Notes under the pieces: model-generated
The model's input: only the letters and a program-made list of their open reading frames with translations
The model's database searches: none
Told to the model about the DNA's origin: nothing
Part shown: positions 5,952 to 12,769 of the stretch, piece after piece
Position numbering within the stretch: position 1 is the first letter of the stretch
Layout of the letters: each line of letters opens with the position of its first letter
Source of the DNA: JAWLCG01 sp041687295
Lineage (GTDB): Bacteria; Planctomycetota; Phycisphaerae; SM23-33; FEN-1343
Direction: 5' to 3'
Assembly: GCA_041687295.1 (NCBI GenBank)
Contig: JAWLCG010000112.1
Span: 1 to 12,769 of the forward strand
DNA length: 12,769 nucleotides
Translations under genes and position numbers: made by a program

Positions 5952-5981
5952 CTAGCAGCCCGTTCCTCAACGGGCTGCTAG
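5952..5981 (-). terminator. 13-bp perfect hairpin overlapping the stop codon of the TPR lipoprotein gene
   Basis: CTAGCAGCCCGTT (5952-5964) and AACGGGCTGCTAG (5969-5981) pair perfectly around a 4-base loop. On the - strand the TAG stop codon (5980-5978) lies in the 5' arm, so the hairpin starts at the very end of the gene. The position fits termination or 3'-end protection of the infB-to-TPR transcript. No T run follows, so it is not a standard intrinsic terminator. Confidence 0.5.
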
Positions 5982-8900
5982 GGGCTCACGCCCTCGCCCA
6001 GCGGTGCGACGGGGGGCACCTGCCCCTCCAAGGCCGCCTCGATCTTGCGCGGTGTCTGTTCGGCGACCCGGCGGGTATCGGCATCCAGGGCCTCGCCGCG
6101 CTTGCTCAGCTCGGCCTCGGCCAGGTCGATCGCCTCAGTCCACATCTCCAGGGCCTTGTCCTTCTCGCCCAGCCGCCACCAGGTGTCGCCCGCGTGGTCG
6201 TAGATGACCGCGTGCTCGCCCCGGGGGTGGTTCAGGCCCAGGCGGAGGTAGTCCAGGGCCTTGCGGAAGTTGCCCAGCTTGTACTGCACCCAGCCGTAGC
6301 TGTCCTGCACGTTGGGGGCGGCCTCGGCCTGGACGGCCTGGTGCAGCAGCCGTTCGGCCTGGTCGAGGTTCACGCCCCGATCGGCCCAGAGGTACCCGAG
6401 GTTATTACGGGCGCCGTTGTTGCCCGGATCGATCTGGAGCACGCGCTGCAGCGTGGAGGCGATTCTTTCCTCGTGCTCGGGCCCGTCGTAGGCCAGCTGC
6501 ACCGCCAGCAGCAGCGAGAGGTTCTCGGGCTCCTGGGCGACGAAGGCGTCCCAGAGCCTCCGCACGGCCGAGGGGTGGTTGCGCTCCTGCATCATGTACA
6601 CCAGCACCGGACGCAGGGCGGTGGCCAGCTCGCGGGCGTCGTTGGACTCGACGGCCGAGAGGGCCTCCATCTGGGAGAGGGCAAAGGCCTCGGCCTCGGC
6701 GGGCCGATCGGCCTTGAGCAGCAGCTCCATCGCCGTCAGCAGCGGCAGCGGGTTGGCGCGGTGCAGCTCGGCCATCCACGTCTCGGCGGCGGCCGTCAGG
6801 TCGTCATAGCGCCCGGCCTCGTCGAGGATCTGCAGGCGGGTGGCATAGAACTGGTTTCGGCGGTCGGGGTCGGTCTCGGCCTCCAGCAGCCGCTCGATGC
6901 GGGCCAGGGCCTCATCGACCTGGCCGCCCTGGGCCATCACCAGGGCCTGGTCGGCCTGGAAGAGCCGAGCCTGCTCGGGCGGCGTCGTGTCGATCCAGCC
7001 CTGGATGGCGGCCAGGGCCTCTTCGGTCCGCCCGGCCTCGCTGAGGGCGGCGGCGTAGGGCCGGCGGTAGTTCGCGTGGCGCTCGGGGTCCTGCTGGAGG
7101 ATGGTGCCCAGGACGTCGCCGGCCTGGCTGAAGCGCTCGGCCTTGGCCAGCAGGGCGGCGTATCGGCTGGCCAGGGCGACGTCGGCGGGGTTGGCCTGGT
7201 GGGCGCGGGCCATGACGTCGGCGGCCTCGGCCGGCTGGCCGCGAAGCTCGAGCAGCTCGGCCAGCAGGCGGATGGCGCCGCTGTGGCTGGGCTGGGTGGC
7301 CAGGACGGCCTGGACGTCCTTGACGGCCCGCTCAAAGCGGCGCCGGCCGAGGACGCCGCTCTCGCGTGGCCCGGCCAGGTCGTTCTCGACCTTCAGCAGG
7401 CGGACCTCCGCGTCCTCGGGCGCCAGCTCCAGCAGGCGGGCCATCGTGCGGCGGGCGGCGGCGTGCTCGCCGGCGGCCCGCTCGACCTGCAGCAGCAGGC
7501 GCAGGCCCGGCACGCTTCGCGGATCGCGGGCCAGCAGCATGCGGGCCAGGGCCAGGGCCTGGGCGTGCTCGCGCTGGCGGAGGTAGAGGTCGCCCAGCAG
7601 GGCAAAGGCCTCCTCGCCGGCCCCCTGGGTGATGGCCTCTTTGAGGTGTCGCTCGGCCAGGGCGGCGTCGTCAGGCCCGCCCCGCTGCAGGTAGGCCCGG
7701 GCCAGCAGGACGCGGGCGGCTACGTAGTCGTCCTTGAGGTCCAGGCTCTTGCGGAGGGTCTCGATGGCGGGCTCGAACTGGTCGCGCTCGAACTGCGATC
7801 GGCCCAGCAGATAGAGGCTGGTGGCCGTCTCGCCGGTGCGGGCACGGGCGCGAGCGATCAGGCCCTCGACGCGGTCGAACTGCCCGGCCTGCAGGTAGGT
7901 CTCGGCGAGGGTCTCGTAGGCGGGGGTGAACTGCTCGTCGGCGCGGAGGGCGGCCTCGAGCTGCTCGGCGGCCAGGGCCTGCCGGCCGGTGCGCTGGGCG
8001 ACCAGGGCGGCGAGGTAGTGGTGGATGGCCTTGCGGTCGGAGCTGTCCGCGCGGGCGCGGGCGGCCAGGCGGCGGTCGGCGTCGCCGGCAAAGGCGTTCT
8101 CATCGGCGGCGGCGATGACGGCCCGGACGTTCGGGGCCGAGGACGTGTCCCGCGCCAGCAGGCCGGCGAGGGCCTCGATGGCCCGGTCGACCTCGCCATC
8201 GGCCAGCAGCCAGCCGACCAGGCTGATCGTCGCCGGCGCGAAGTCGGGCTTACGCCTCGCCAGCTCGTCGAGGATGGCGCGGGCCTGGGCGTGCCCGCCG
8301 GCCTTGTAGGCGGCACTGGCCAGGGCGACGGTCACCTCCGGCTCCGGGCTGCCCTGGCGGAGGGTGTAGGCCTCCAGCAGCCGGCCGGGGCCGTCGGCGT
8401 CGCCGGCGGCCTCGAAGAAGCCCGGCGCCAGCTTCAGGGCGGCCTCGCGGGTGGTGGGGTTGGCCACCATCTCCAGCAGGACCTGCTGGCCGGCGTCGAA
8501 CCGCTTGGCCGCCACCAGGGCCTGCAGCAGGTAGCCGGCCTGGATGGGGCCCTTGCTCTCGCGGTAGGCCGCGTCGAAGGCCTCGACGCCCTCGTCGGGC
8601 CTGTGCAGCGCCAGCAGCAGCTGGCCTCGCCGAAGCAGCGACAGGTGAGGCTGCTGCACCCAGTGCCGCAGCGGCACCAGCGGCTCGACCCGCCCGCCCA
8701 GCGGCGGCAGCGTGACGATGGCGCGGAACACCCACGGGCTCAGCTCGTGGGGCTGCAGGTAGGTCTCGAGGTGCTCGGCCGAGAGCTGCGCGAGCCGCCG
8801 GTGGGCGTCCAGGGCGGCCTGGAAGTAGCCCTCCTGGCCCAGCAGCTCAGCCAGCTGGAACAGGGCCTCGCCGTAGCGGGCGTCGGCGGGGTCGGCGTCG

Positions 8901-9469
8901 CCGGCGGCCAGGCTCAGGCGGAGGTGGCGGATGGCCCGTTCGGCGTGGCGCTGGCTCAGGGCGACCTGGGCGAGCAGGAACTGCAGCTCGCTGTCATCGC
9001 CGGCCTGGTCGGCGACGGCCTGCAGGTGCCCGGCGGCGGCCCCGAAGTCGCCGCCCTTGGCCCGGGCAAAGCCCAGCAGACGGCGGGGCTCAGTGGCGTC
9101 AGGGGCGGCGGCGTGAACGGCCTGGAGGGCCTCGGCGGCCAGGGCGTACTGGCCCTGGGCGTAGAGGGCACGGGCCTTGTCCAGCTCGGCCTGGAGCTCA
9201 GGCGGTGTGGGCTGGGGGGCGTCGGCGAGCGCCGGCAGCGGCTCCAGTGCGTCCAGGGCGAGGGTCGCCTTGGGGTCCAGCGCCGGCGCGGAGGCCGGTG
9301 CGGTGGCGGGCTGGCTTTCGGTCTGGGCCAGGGTCAGCGTGGCGGTCTGCGGGGCGGGCGTCTGGGCCGACGGCGCAGGCGGGTTAGGCCCCGGGGGCGC
9401 CTGGCAGCCTGCCAGGGCCAGCGCCAGTCCCAACCAGCCGACACGTCGCCACCACGCCGGGATGGGCAT
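5978..9469 (-). CDS. Large TPR-repeat lipoprotein, function unknown
   Basis: A 1163-residue protein with a clear lipoprotein signal: WWRR near the N-terminus, a hydrophobic stretch, and the lipobox LAGC with Cys22. A Pro/Ala/Thr-rich linker follows to about residue 85. From about residue 92 to near the C-terminus the protein is an array of TPR-like helical hairpins, many ending in the A-x-x-x-P/D spacing. The last ones are the most canonical (NNLGYLWADRGVNLDQAERL, DSYGWVQYKLGNFRKALDYL, YDHAGDTWWRLGEKDKALEM). These resemble the C-terminal units of large envelope TPR proteins in Gram-negative bacteria. It is expected to be anchored to a membrane facing the periplasm as a scaffold. Its ATG shares one base with the hisG stop (TGATG), so its translation is probably coupled to hisG. 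Alternatives include a PrsT-like protein of an exosortase system, which I cannot support from the neighbours. The start is fixed by the lipobox. Confidence 0.85.
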   Translation of the reverse strand: MPIPAWWRRVGWLGLALALAGCQAPPGPNPPAPSAQTPAPQTATLTLAQTESQPATAPASAPALDPKATLALDALEPLPALADAPQPTPPELQAELDKARALYAQGQYALAAEALQAVHAAAPDATEPRRLLGFARAKGGDFGAAAGHLQAVADQAGDDSELQFLLAQVALSQRHAERAIRHLRLSLAAGDADPADARYGEALFQLAELLGQEGYFQAALDAHRRLAQLSAEHLETYLQPHELSPWVFRAIVTLPPLGGRVEPLVPLRHWVQQPHLSLLRRGQLLLALHRPDEGVEAFDAAYRESKGPIQAGYLLQALVAAKRFDAGQQVLLEMVANPTTREAALKLAPGFFEAAGDADGPGRLLEAYTLRQGSPEPEVTVALASAAYKAGGHAQARAILDELARRKPDFAPATISLVGWLLADGEVDRAIEALAGLLARDTSSAPNVRAVIAAADENAFAGDADRRLAARARADSSDRKAIHHYLAALVAQRTGRQALAAEQLEAALRADEQFTPAYETLAETYLQAGQFDRVEGLIARARARTGETATSLYLLGRSQFERDQFEPAIETLRKSLDLKDDYVAARVLLARAYLQRGGPDDAALAERHLKEAITQGAGEEAFALLGDLYLRQREHAQALALARMLLARDPRSVPGLRLLLQVERAAGEHAAARRTMARLLELAPEDAEVRLLKVENDLAGPRESGVLGRRRFERAVKDVQAVLATQPSHSGAIRLLAELLELRGQPAEAADVMARAHQANPADVALASRYAALLAKAERFSQAGDVLGTILQQDPERHANYRRPYAAALSEAGRTEEALAAIQGWIDTTPPEQARLFQADQALVMAQGGQVDEALARIERLLEAETDPDRRNQFYATRLQILDEAGRYDDLTAAAETWMAELHRANPLPLLTAMELLLKADRPAEAEAFALSQMEALSAVESNDARELATALRPVLVYMMQERNHPSAVRRLWDAFVAQEPENLSLLLAVQLAYDGPEHEERIASTLQRVLQIDPGNNGARNNLGYLWADRGVNLDQAERLLHQAVQAEAAPNVQDSYGWVQYKLGNFRKALDYLRLGLNHPRGEHAVIYDHAGDTWWRLGEKDKALEMWTEAIDLAEAELSKRGEALDADTRRVAEQTPRKIEAALEGQVPPVAPLGEGVSP

Positions 9470-10350
9470 CAGGGGATGACCTTCATGAGGGGGTAGGTGA
9501 TGATGCCCGTCGCGCCCGCCTCCTTCAGCGCCGGGACCAGTTCGCGCTCCACCCGCTCCTCCAGCACGACCTCGACGGCCGACCAGTCGCTGTCGACCAG
9601 GCCGGAGATCGTGGGGCTCTTCTCCGAGGGCAGCAGGGCCAGCACGGCCTCGAGCTGGGCGCGGGGGACGTTCATCTTGAGCCCGACCTTCTCGCGGGCC
9701 TCGATCGCGCCCTGCAGCAGCAGGGCGATGTTCTCGATCTTCCGCCGCTTCCACCGGTCGGCCCAGGCCTGCTTGTTGGCCACGAACCGCGTCGAGCTGG
9801 TCATGATCGTCTCGAGCACCCGCAGCTTGTTGGCGCGGAGGCTCGAGCCGGTCTCGGTCACGTCGACGATGGCGTCGACCAGGCGGGCCTTGACCTCGGT
9901 CGCGCCCCAGCTGAACTCGACGCGGACGTTGACGCCGCGCTGGGCGAAGAACTTGCGGGTCGCCTGGACCAGCTCGGTCGAGATGATGCCGCCCTCGAGG
10001 TCCTGCACGCTGCGGACGTCGGACTCTTCCGGCACGGCCAGCACCCAGCGGACGGGGGTGAGCTGCTGCTTGGAGTAGACCAGCTCGACGACCTCGACGA
10101 CGTCTGAACCGTTCTCGACGATCCAGTCGTAGCCGGTCAGGCCGCAGTCGATCACGCCGTCCTCGACATAGCGGCTCATCTCCTGAGCGCGGAACATGAC
10201 GGCGCTGATCTGGTCGTCATCGACACTGGGGAAGTAGCTCCGCGAGGAGACGCTGACGTTGTAGCCGGCGCGGGCCAGCAGGTCCAGCGAGCTTTCCTGC
10301 AGCGAGCCCTTGGGGATCCCCAGACGCAGTTGGTGGGCGGGTTCATTCAT
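9469..10350 (-). CDS. hisG: ATP phosphoribosyltransferase, long form (HisG-L)
   Basis: Catalyses the first step of histidine biosynthesis, joining ATP and PRPP to give phosphoribosyl-ATP, in the cytosol. The 293-residue length and a C-terminal ACT-like regulatory region (about 218-293, including LALLPSEKSPTISGL and GATGIITYPLMKVIP) mark the self-contained long form that does not need HisZ. The catalytic part shows LRLGIPKGSLQE (8-19), DGVIDCGLTGYDWI (64-77) and the PRPP-binding segment DAIVDVTETGSSLRAN (159-174). Long-form enzymes are typically feedback-inhibited by histidine. No other his gene is in the window: hisG sits at the end of a ribosome-maturation gene cluster and before a TPR lipoprotein gene that overlaps its stop codon by one base. 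It begins 31 nt after the HhH-protein gene. Only a weak GGAG lies upstream of the ATG. Confidence 0.96.
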   Translation of the reverse strand: MNEPAHQLRLGIPKGSLQESSLDLLARAGYNVSVSSRSYFPSVDDDQISAVMFRAQEMSRYVEDGVIDCGLTGYDWIVENGSDVVEVVELVYSKQQLTPVRWVLAVPEESDVRSVQDLEGGIISTELVQATRKFFAQRGVNVRVEFSWGATEVKARLVDAIVDVTETGSSLRANKLRVLETIMTSSTRFVANKQAWADRWKRRKIENIALLLQGAIEAREKVGLKMNVPRAQLEAVLALLPSEKSPTISGLVDSDWSAVEVVLEERVERELVPALKEAGATGIITYPLMKVIP

Positions 10351-10381
10351 GGCGGACAGTCACACTCCAGTCAGGACGGGA

Positions 10382-11119
10382 CTACTTGGACTTTTTGGGG
10401 GCGCCCTTGGCGGCCTTGGCGGCCTTGGCCTTCTTGGCCGGGGCGCGGCGGGCGGTCTTGGTGGCGGGCTGCTCGTCGTCCTCGGGCTCGGGCAGCTCGT
10501 CGGGGACGGGGGCCTGCTGGTCGGCGTGGGCGCTGAGCAGCTCGAAGCAGGCCCGGGCCTCCTTGGCGGGGACGGCCTTGTCCAGCAGGGCGCGGACCTC
10601 CTCGGCCGAGGCATCGGCGGGGGCACAGCCATCGGCCTGCAGGCGGGCGAGCATGCGTTCATCGACCGGGACGGTCGGCTCGTCGAACAGGTACAGCTCG
10701 ATGAAGGCGGCCCCGAAGTCGTCCAGGCCCAGCGCGTCGCGGAGGTGCGTCCGCCGCTCGCGTTTGGCCATGGGCTGGAGGTACTGCAGCTCCATGTCGT
10801 GGCCCTGGTCGAAGACGTGGTTGAGCATCGCGGGCAGCTGCTCGCCCTTGAGGCGGACGTCGGGCATCTTGCGCCCGAAGACCTCGACGAGGTCGCGTGG
10901 CGGGGCGACGCGCATCTCGTTGAAGTCGACGAACTCGGCGCGGATCCGCTCGAGCGCCTCGACGGCCTGGCTGGCCGAGGCGTTTCGCCGCATGATGGCC
11001 AGCACCAGCACCTCCATGGGCCGAAGCTCGCCCTCGATGGCGGGCTCGGGCACGGGGTTCTTCTTGAGCCGGGTCAGCAGCTGCTTGAGTTTCTGCGTAT
11101 ACTGCGTGGCGTTTTTCAT
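10382..11119 (-). CDS. HhH-GPD/endonuclease III-like protein with Lys/Ala-rich tail
   Basis: A 245-residue protein. Residues about 25-205 look like a divergent endonuclease-III-type DNA glycosylase fold. MEVLVLAIMRRNASASQAVEAL (35-56) aligns with the opening helices of Nth. PTVPVDERMLARLQ (148-161) sits where Nth has its VDTH segment, so a candidate catalytic Asp is present at D153. The helix-hairpin-helix motif (LPGVGRKTA in Nth, carrying the catalytic Lys) is replaced by ALGLDDFGAAF (129-139), without that Lys, and no Cys cluster for an Fe-S centre is visible. After an acidic linker (about 207-217), the tail from 218 is Lys/Ala/Pro-rich and resembles histone H1 C-termini, suggesting non-specific DNA or RNA binding. 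It probably lacks base-excision lyase activity. It lies 51 nt after rbfA and 31 nt before hisG in the same direction. The fold assignment is by eye and moderate in certainty. Confidence 0.65.
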   Translation of the reverse strand: MKNATQYTQKLKQLLTRLKKNPVPEPAIEGELRPMEVLVLAIMRRNASASQAVEALERIRAEFVDFNEMRVAPPRDLVEVFGRKMPDVRLKGEQLPAMLNHVFDQGHDMELQYLQPMAKRERRTHLRDALGLDDFGAAFIELYLFDEPTVPVDERMLARLQADGCAPADASAEEVRALLDKAVPAKEARACFELLSAHADQQAPVPDELPEPEDDEQPATKTARRAPAKKAKAAKAAKGAPKKSK

Positions 11120-11170
11120 GGTGATTCTCAGGGGCCTGGCGAAGGCTGGACAACCCGCCCGGCGGCGGCG

Positions 11171-11629
11171 CTACGAGGCGGGGGGCGCGTCCTCGTCGCC
11201 CGCCTCGTCGGCGTCCTCGGGCCCGCCCTGGGTGTCGGTGTCTTCGGCGTCCTCGGGCGGCTGGGGCTCGCGCTGGCGCAGCTCCTCCATCGCCTGCTGG
11301 ATCAGCGTCAGGGTGGCCAGCGACTTCTTGAACTGCACGTCGGGCACGAAGGTCAGCTGCGGGGTCACGCGCAGGCGGATCTGGTCCATCATGCGGTTCT
11401 GGATGCGCCCGGCGGCGTGGGTCAGGGCGCGCTGGGCGTTGCGCTGCTCGCTCTCGGTGCCCATGACCGAGATGTAGACCTTGGCGTAGGCCATGTCCGG
11501 CGAGACCTCGACGCGCGTGACGGACACGCGGGCCGGGTCGATCCGCGGATCGCTCAGGCCCTCCAGCAGGATCGTGCCGATCACGCGTTGGATCTGCCTG
11601 GCGACTCTTTCGGTTCTGCGACTGCTCAT
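11171..11629 (-). CDS. rbfA: 30S ribosome-binding factor A
   Basis: A 152-residue protein that helps late maturation of the 30S subunit by binding near the 16S rRNA 5' end. It shows the RbfA KH-type core: RTERVARQIQRVIGTIL at the N-terminus, LSDPRIDPARVSVTRVEVSPDMAYAKVYISV, HAAGRIQNRMMDQIRLRVTPQLTFVPD, and a helix after F-K-K-S. The last 35 or so residues are Pro/Asp/Glu-rich and predicted disordered, longer than the usual tail. The start at 11629 is chosen because an upstream in-frame ATG would add 42 residues that overlap the DUF503 gene and resemble nothing in the family; AGGGA lies just upstream. It follows DUF503 by 25 nt, the conserved infB-ylxP-rbfA order. A GGGCC/GGCCC hairpin could form in the spacer (11637-11650) over the ribosome-binding region. 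Confidence 0.95.
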   Translation of the reverse strand: MSSRRTERVARQIQRVIGTILLEGLSDPRIDPARVSVTRVEVSPDMAYAKVYISVMGTESEQRNAQRALTHAAGRIQNRMMDQIRLRVTPQLTFVPDVQFKKSLATLTLIQQAMEELRQREPQPPEDAEDTDTQGGPEDADEAGDEDAPPAS

Positions 11630-11654
11630 GTTCCCTGGGCCCGGGGGCCCCCTG

Positions 11655-11942
11655 CTAAAGCAACTCGATGTCGTACGACTCCAGGTAGCTGCCCCGATGC
11701 ATCTGGGCGGCGTTGACGATCTGCTGCAGCGCCCCCTCGACGTACCGGGCGTCATTGGCGACCATGGCCACGGCCAGGACCGCCCGCCGGCAGCTGTCCA
11801 GCGCCTCGACCTCGGCGATCGACACGTTGTGTCGCGCCCGCGTGCGGTCCTTGAAGCTCTTGACGATGCGGCGCTTGTCCTTGAGGCTCATCGCGTCGCC
11901 GATCACCAGCTCCAGGTGCAGCAGTCCGACGGTGGTGGCCAT
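11655..11942 (-). CDS. ylxP: DUF503 family protein (YlxP-like)
   Basis: A 95-residue protein of typical DUF503 length. Recognisable segments are LHLELVIGDAMSLKDKRRIVKS at the N-terminus, then RARHNVSIAEVEALDSCRRAVLAVAMVANDARYVEGAL and a C-terminal stretch ending in DIELL. The family is small, cytosolic and poorly characterised; it is repeatedly found between infB and rbfA, and a link to ribosome assembly or translation initiation is inferred from that placement. Here it begins 12 nt after the infB stop codon and ends 25 nt before rbfA. AAGG in the spacer may be its ribosome site. No unusual features. Confidence 0.93.
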   Translation of the reverse strand: MATTVGLLHLELVIGDAMSLKDKRRIVKSFKDRTRARHNVSIAEVEALDSCRRAVLAVAMVANDARYVEGALQQIVNAAQMHRGSYLESYDIELL

Positions 11943-11954
11943 GGCGGGCCGCCT

Positions 11955-12769
11955 TTACAGCTTGCGCTCGACCTCGACGGTCACGTAGGCCTCCAGCACG
12001 TCGCCGACCTTGATGTCGTCGTAGCCGGCGATCTTGATGCCGCACTCCATGCCGTTGCGGACCTCGCGGGCGTCGTCCTTGAACCGCTTGAGGCTGTCCA
12101 GCACCCGCTCGTCCTCGATGACGATGTTGTCGCGGATGATGCGGAGCCGGGCGTTGCGCCGCACGATGCCGTCGGTGACGTAGCAGCCGGCGATCGTGCC
12201 GACCCGGGTGACCTTGAAGACATCGCGGACCTCGGCGTGCCCGAGGATGTCCTCGCGAACCTCCGGGGCCAGCAGACCCTCCATGGCCTTTTTGACCTGG
12301 TCGGTCAACTCGTAGATCACGCGGTAGAGCCGCACGTCCACGCCGACGTCCTCAGCCAGGCTGCGGGCGGACGCGTCGGGCACGACGTGGAAGCCCAGCA
12401 CGATGGCGTTGGAGGCCTCGGCCAGCAGGATGTCGCTGCTGCTGATGCCGCCGACGGCCGCGTGAAGCACCTTGACGCGGACCTCGTCGGTCGAGAGCTT
12501 GTTGAGGCTGTCGACGAGGACCTCGATGGAGCCCTGGACATCGGCCTTAACGATGACGGGCAGCTCGTTGACCTCGCCGGCGGCGATCTGCTGGAAGAGG
12601 TTGTCCAGCGTGATCTTCTGCTTGACGGCCATCGCCTGCTCGCGCTGCTGGGTCTTGTTCTCCTCGGCGATGCTCTTGGCCTGGCTCAGGTCGCTCAGGA
12701 CGTAGAAGCGGTCGCCCGCGCTGGGCACGGCGTCCATGCCGGCGACCGCGACGGGGGTGCTGGGCCCGG
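11955..12769 (-). CDS. infB: Translation initiation factor IF-2, C-terminal part (5' end outside window)
   Basis: The reading frame runs off the right end of the window, giving 270 visible residues of the C-terminus. The first residues, GPSTPVAVAGMDAVPSAGDRF, match the IF-2 domain II segment, so the in-frame ATG at 12737 is internal and not the start. Next come LPVIVKADVQGSIEVLVDSL, AAVGGISSSDILLAEASNAIVLGF and VDVRLYRVIYELTDQVKKAM (domain III), then AEVRDVFKVTRVGTIAGCYVTDG, DSLKRFKDDAREV and ECGIKIAGYDDIKVGDVLEAY (the fMet-tRNA-binding C-terminal domain). The GTPase domain and N-terminal region lie outside. The gene heads a run of six same-strand genes with short gaps. The C-terminal residues VTVEVERKL followed by TAA look intact. 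Confidence 0.97.
   Translation of the reverse strand, partial: GPSTPVAVAGMDAVPSAGDRFYVLSDLSQAKSIAEENKTQQREQAMAVKQKITLDNLFQQIAAGEVNELPVIVKADVQGSIEVLVDSLNKLSTDEVRVKVLHAAVGGISSSDILLAEASNAIVLGFHVVPDASARSLAEDVGVDVRLYRVIYELTDQVKKAMEGLLAPEVREDILGHAEVRDVFKVTRVGTIAGCYVTDGIVRRNARLRIIRDNIVIEDERVLDSLKRFKDDAREVRNGMECGIKIAGYDDIKVGDVLEAYVTVEVERKL

Noticed and set aside
6194..9496. Open reading frame of 1100 codons on the + strand, opposite the TPR lipoprotein gene
   Set aside because: Its product is a Gly/Gln/Val/Leu-rich low-complexity string with no recognisable domain. Long antisense frames are expected opposite a GC-rich coding gene, and the - strand frame has a lipobox and clear TPRs.
10310..11716. 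Open reading frame of 468 codons on the + strand opposite hisG, the HhH gene and rbfA
   Set aside because: It crosses three well-supported genes in antisense and is Gly/Leu/Val-rich low complexity.

Overview
The window is GC-rich throughout and densely coded. Gene content and layout suggest a Planctomycetota genome, perhaps of the Phycisphaerae. This is an inference from three things: a DUF4416 protein, very large TPR proteins, and intergenic DNA packed with short palindromes. No rRNA or other taxonomic marker is present, so the assignment is tentative.

Region 1 (1-4454, + strand) begins with 141 non-coding bases holding a palindromic repeat and a plausible promoter. Three closely packed genes follow: a DUF4416 protein (142-684), a WecA/TagO-type polyprenyl-phosphate sugar-1-phosphate transferase (709-1809), and an O-antigen-ligase/polymerase-type membrane protein with a C-terminal TPR tail (1806-4454). 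The last two overlap by 4 nt. Together they look like part of a cell-surface polysaccharide pathway: one loads a sugar phosphate on the lipid carrier, the other polymerises or ligates the finished glycan. The DUF4416 role is unknown.

Region 2 (4455-4999) is a 545-base gap between convergent genes. It holds no credible gene but is almost filled with short repeats and hairpins. These include a perfect 27-bp inverted repeat and a 137-base set of nested helices flanked by TA. A 44-base core inside that 137-base element recurs at positions 31-74, and the two stem differences between the copies are both compensatory. This is the most unusual part of the window.

Region 3 (5000-12769, - strand) reads right to left: infB (cut by the window end), DUF503/ylxP, rbfA, a HhH-GPD/endonuclease-III-like protein with a histone-H1-like tail, hisG (long form), a 1163-residue TPR lipoprotein that starts on the hisG stop codon, then a 231-base structured gap and yebC. 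The first six are separated by at most 51 nt or overlap, so they probably form one transcription unit joining translation initiation and ribosome maturation to histidine biosynthesis and an envelope TPR protein. infB-ylxP-rbfA is a widely conserved order; what follows rbfA here is not the usual truB.

I found no tRNA, rRNA, CRISPR array, transposase, phage gene or recognisable defence system. Most of the window is housekeeping; the novelty is in the intergenic palindromes, the odd HhH protein and the gene couplings.
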